DNA of 64,000 nt from Oscillospiraceae bacterium. Lineage in GTDB: Bacteria > Bacillota > Clostridia > Oscillospirales > Ruminococcaceae. The DNA lies in contig CP107208.1 of NCBI GenBank assembly GCA_025758045.1, positions 2,914,001-2,978,000 on the forward strand, read 5' to 3'. The notes under the pieces are model-generated. The model saw only the letters and a program-made list of their open reading frames with translations. It made no database searches and was not told the DNA's origin. Made by a program: the position numbers and the translations under genes. Positions 63,069 to 64,000 of the stretch are shown piece after piece; the stretch's first letter is position 1, and each line of letters begins with the position of its first letter.

Positions 63069-64000
63069 TTACATAGCAATGATCCCAAACGCATTGGCCA
63101 CGGAACTGGCCAGAATGATCGCCGCGAACACCGGGCAGAGCCAGCGGATCATAAAGTTGAAGACCTTCTTCCGGCGGAAACTCCCGCCCTCGAGGGTGAC
63201 CTCGTGTTCGATGCGCTCAACGCCTACCACGCGGGACACCAGCAGGCAGGTGGCGATGGCCGCGATCGGCATCATCACCGAGTTGGTAAGGAAGTCGAAG
63301 AAATCGAGGAACTGCATGCCCAGCACCGTCACCCCGGCCAGCGGGCCGTAGCCCAGGCTGGACAGCGTGCCCAGCCCTACCATGATAACACCCACCAGCA
63401 CTGTGGCCTTGCGGCGGCTCCAGCCCAGCTCATCCTGGAAGGTGGAGACCGCGCTTTCGGTCAGCGCGATGGAGCTGGTGACCGCTGCAAACAGCACCAG
63501 CACAAAGAACAGCACGCCCACTGCCCTGCCCAGGTCCATGCTGGCAAAAACTTTGGGGAGCGTAATGAACATCAACGCGGGCCCCGCCTGCAGGGTGTCC
63601 GGCTCGCCAGCGGAGAAGGCAAACACTGCCGGAATGATCATCAGGCCCGCCATGACGGCGATGATCGTGTCGAACACCTCGACGTTCTGGGTCGCGTCCT
63701 CGATGGAGACGTCCTTTTTCATATAGGAACCGAAAGTGACCAGGATGCCCATGGCGATGGACAGCGAGTAGAACATCTGCCCCATCGCCGTGACCACCGT
63801 CATCCAGCTGAAGTTAGCGGGGTTCGGCACCAGGAAATACTTGACGCCCGCCAGCGCTCCCGGCCGCGTGACCGAGTAGGCAGTGATAATGACCGACAGC
63901 ACCACCAGCACCGGCATCATTACTTTGGAGACACGCTCGACGCCGTTGCGCACACCCGCAAAGATGATGCCCAGCGTGAACAGCGCAAAGGCCAGGAAGC
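63069..64000 (-). CDS. NSS-family sodium-dependent transporter, C-terminal part (runs off window)
   Basis: The last 310 residues of a sodium:neurotransmitter symporter (SLC6/LeuT-like), which takes up amino acids or similar compounds with sodium ions. The start lies beyond the right edge. The visible part holds about seven to eight membrane helices; GVERVSKVMMPVLVVL (TM5 region), MGQMFYSLSIAMGILVTFGSYM (split, TM6 with the unwound centre) and SSIALTE after a VLFAAVTS stretch (TM8) match the bacterial NSS pattern. The substrate is unknown. Terminator at 63002-63025. Confidence 0.9.
   Translation of the reverse strand, partial: FLAFALFTLGIIFAGVRNGVERVSKVMMPVLVVLSVIITAYSVTRPGALAGVKYFLVPNPANFSWMTVVTAMGQMFYSLSIAMGILVTFGSYMKKDVSIEDATQNVEVFDTIIAVMAGLMIIPAVFAFSAGEPDTLQAGPALMFITLPKVFASMDLGRAVGVLFFVLVLFAAVTSSIALTESAVSTFQDELGWSRRKATVLVGVIMVGLGTLSSLGYGPLAGVTVLGMQFLDFFDFLTNSVMMPIAAIATCLLVSRVVGVERIEHEVTLEGGSFRRKKVFNFMIRWLCPVFAAIILASSVANAFGIIAM

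Overview
The window is a dense chromosomal stretch from a GC-rich Gram-positive anaerobe. Low-GC Firmicutes hallmarks (HPr kinase, RapZ, RecD2, PcrA, ComFC, PlsY, ECF-type RibU, S-box and RFN riboswitches) occur together with high GC and gut-type genes, which points to Oscillospiraceae (a Faecalibacterium/Gemmiger/Subdoligranulum-like organism); that placement is inference. Almost every gene is on the minus strand, so the minus strand is probably the leading strand. Only five genes face the other way: a family 4 uracil-DNA glycosylase, a nuclease-helicase fusion, an MscS channel, a small secreted Ala-rich protein and an XRE membrane regulator.

Layout (minus-strand operons read right to left). 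1-4322: hprK, a PHP phosphatase, a ROK glucokinase, murB and the start of rapZ, a carbon-control and wall-precursor operon. 4346-14194: an eight-gene, tightly overlapping surface-polysaccharide operon (DUF4422, two GT2 enzymes, a HAD-fold protein, an NAD(P) epimerase, two RgpF-like proteins, a membrane acyltransferase) with a promoter at 14167-14194 and a terminator at 4346-4382. 14247-18828: an ABC-F ATPase, a YjjG-like HAD phosphatase and a membrane-anchored SGNH-like protein with Ig-like modules. 18855-19415: a structured repeat and a tRNA-Asp/Thr/Trp operon behind a perfect consensus promoter. 19527-23267: plsY diverging from udg and the helicase. 23284-35030: a nine-gene operon recD2-comFC-mreB-like-pcrA-thyX-tmk-GNAT-mltG-U32 peptidase. 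35035-38802: metK under a SAM-I riboswitch, ribU under an FMN riboswitch, and mscS whose leader is a second copy of the structured repeat. 38825-44912: accessory genes (hydrolase, lipoprotein, DinB-like, glutamate-cysteine ligase, P1 peptidase, a TIM-barrel-like protein of unknown function, GNAT), with two AT-richer patches and a TetR remnant. 44919-51182: guaA, tuf and fusA-rpsG-rpsL. 51435-55118: the secreted protein, pepF, an Spx/ArsC-like protein and the XRE regulator. 55124-64000: rpoC, rpoB and a truncated NSS-family symporter.

The most interesting signal is a 160-170 nt fold-back repeat present twice (18855-19015 and 37480-37651). The two copies differ mainly by compensatory changes, so the RNA (or cruciform) structure seems to be selected, and one copy fills the mscS 5' leader. 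Other points worth a check are a probable ATC start codon, an SGNH domain that has lost its catalytic residues, a TetR fragment beside a long palindrome, a promoter built into a terminator, and an orphan plus-strand promoter.
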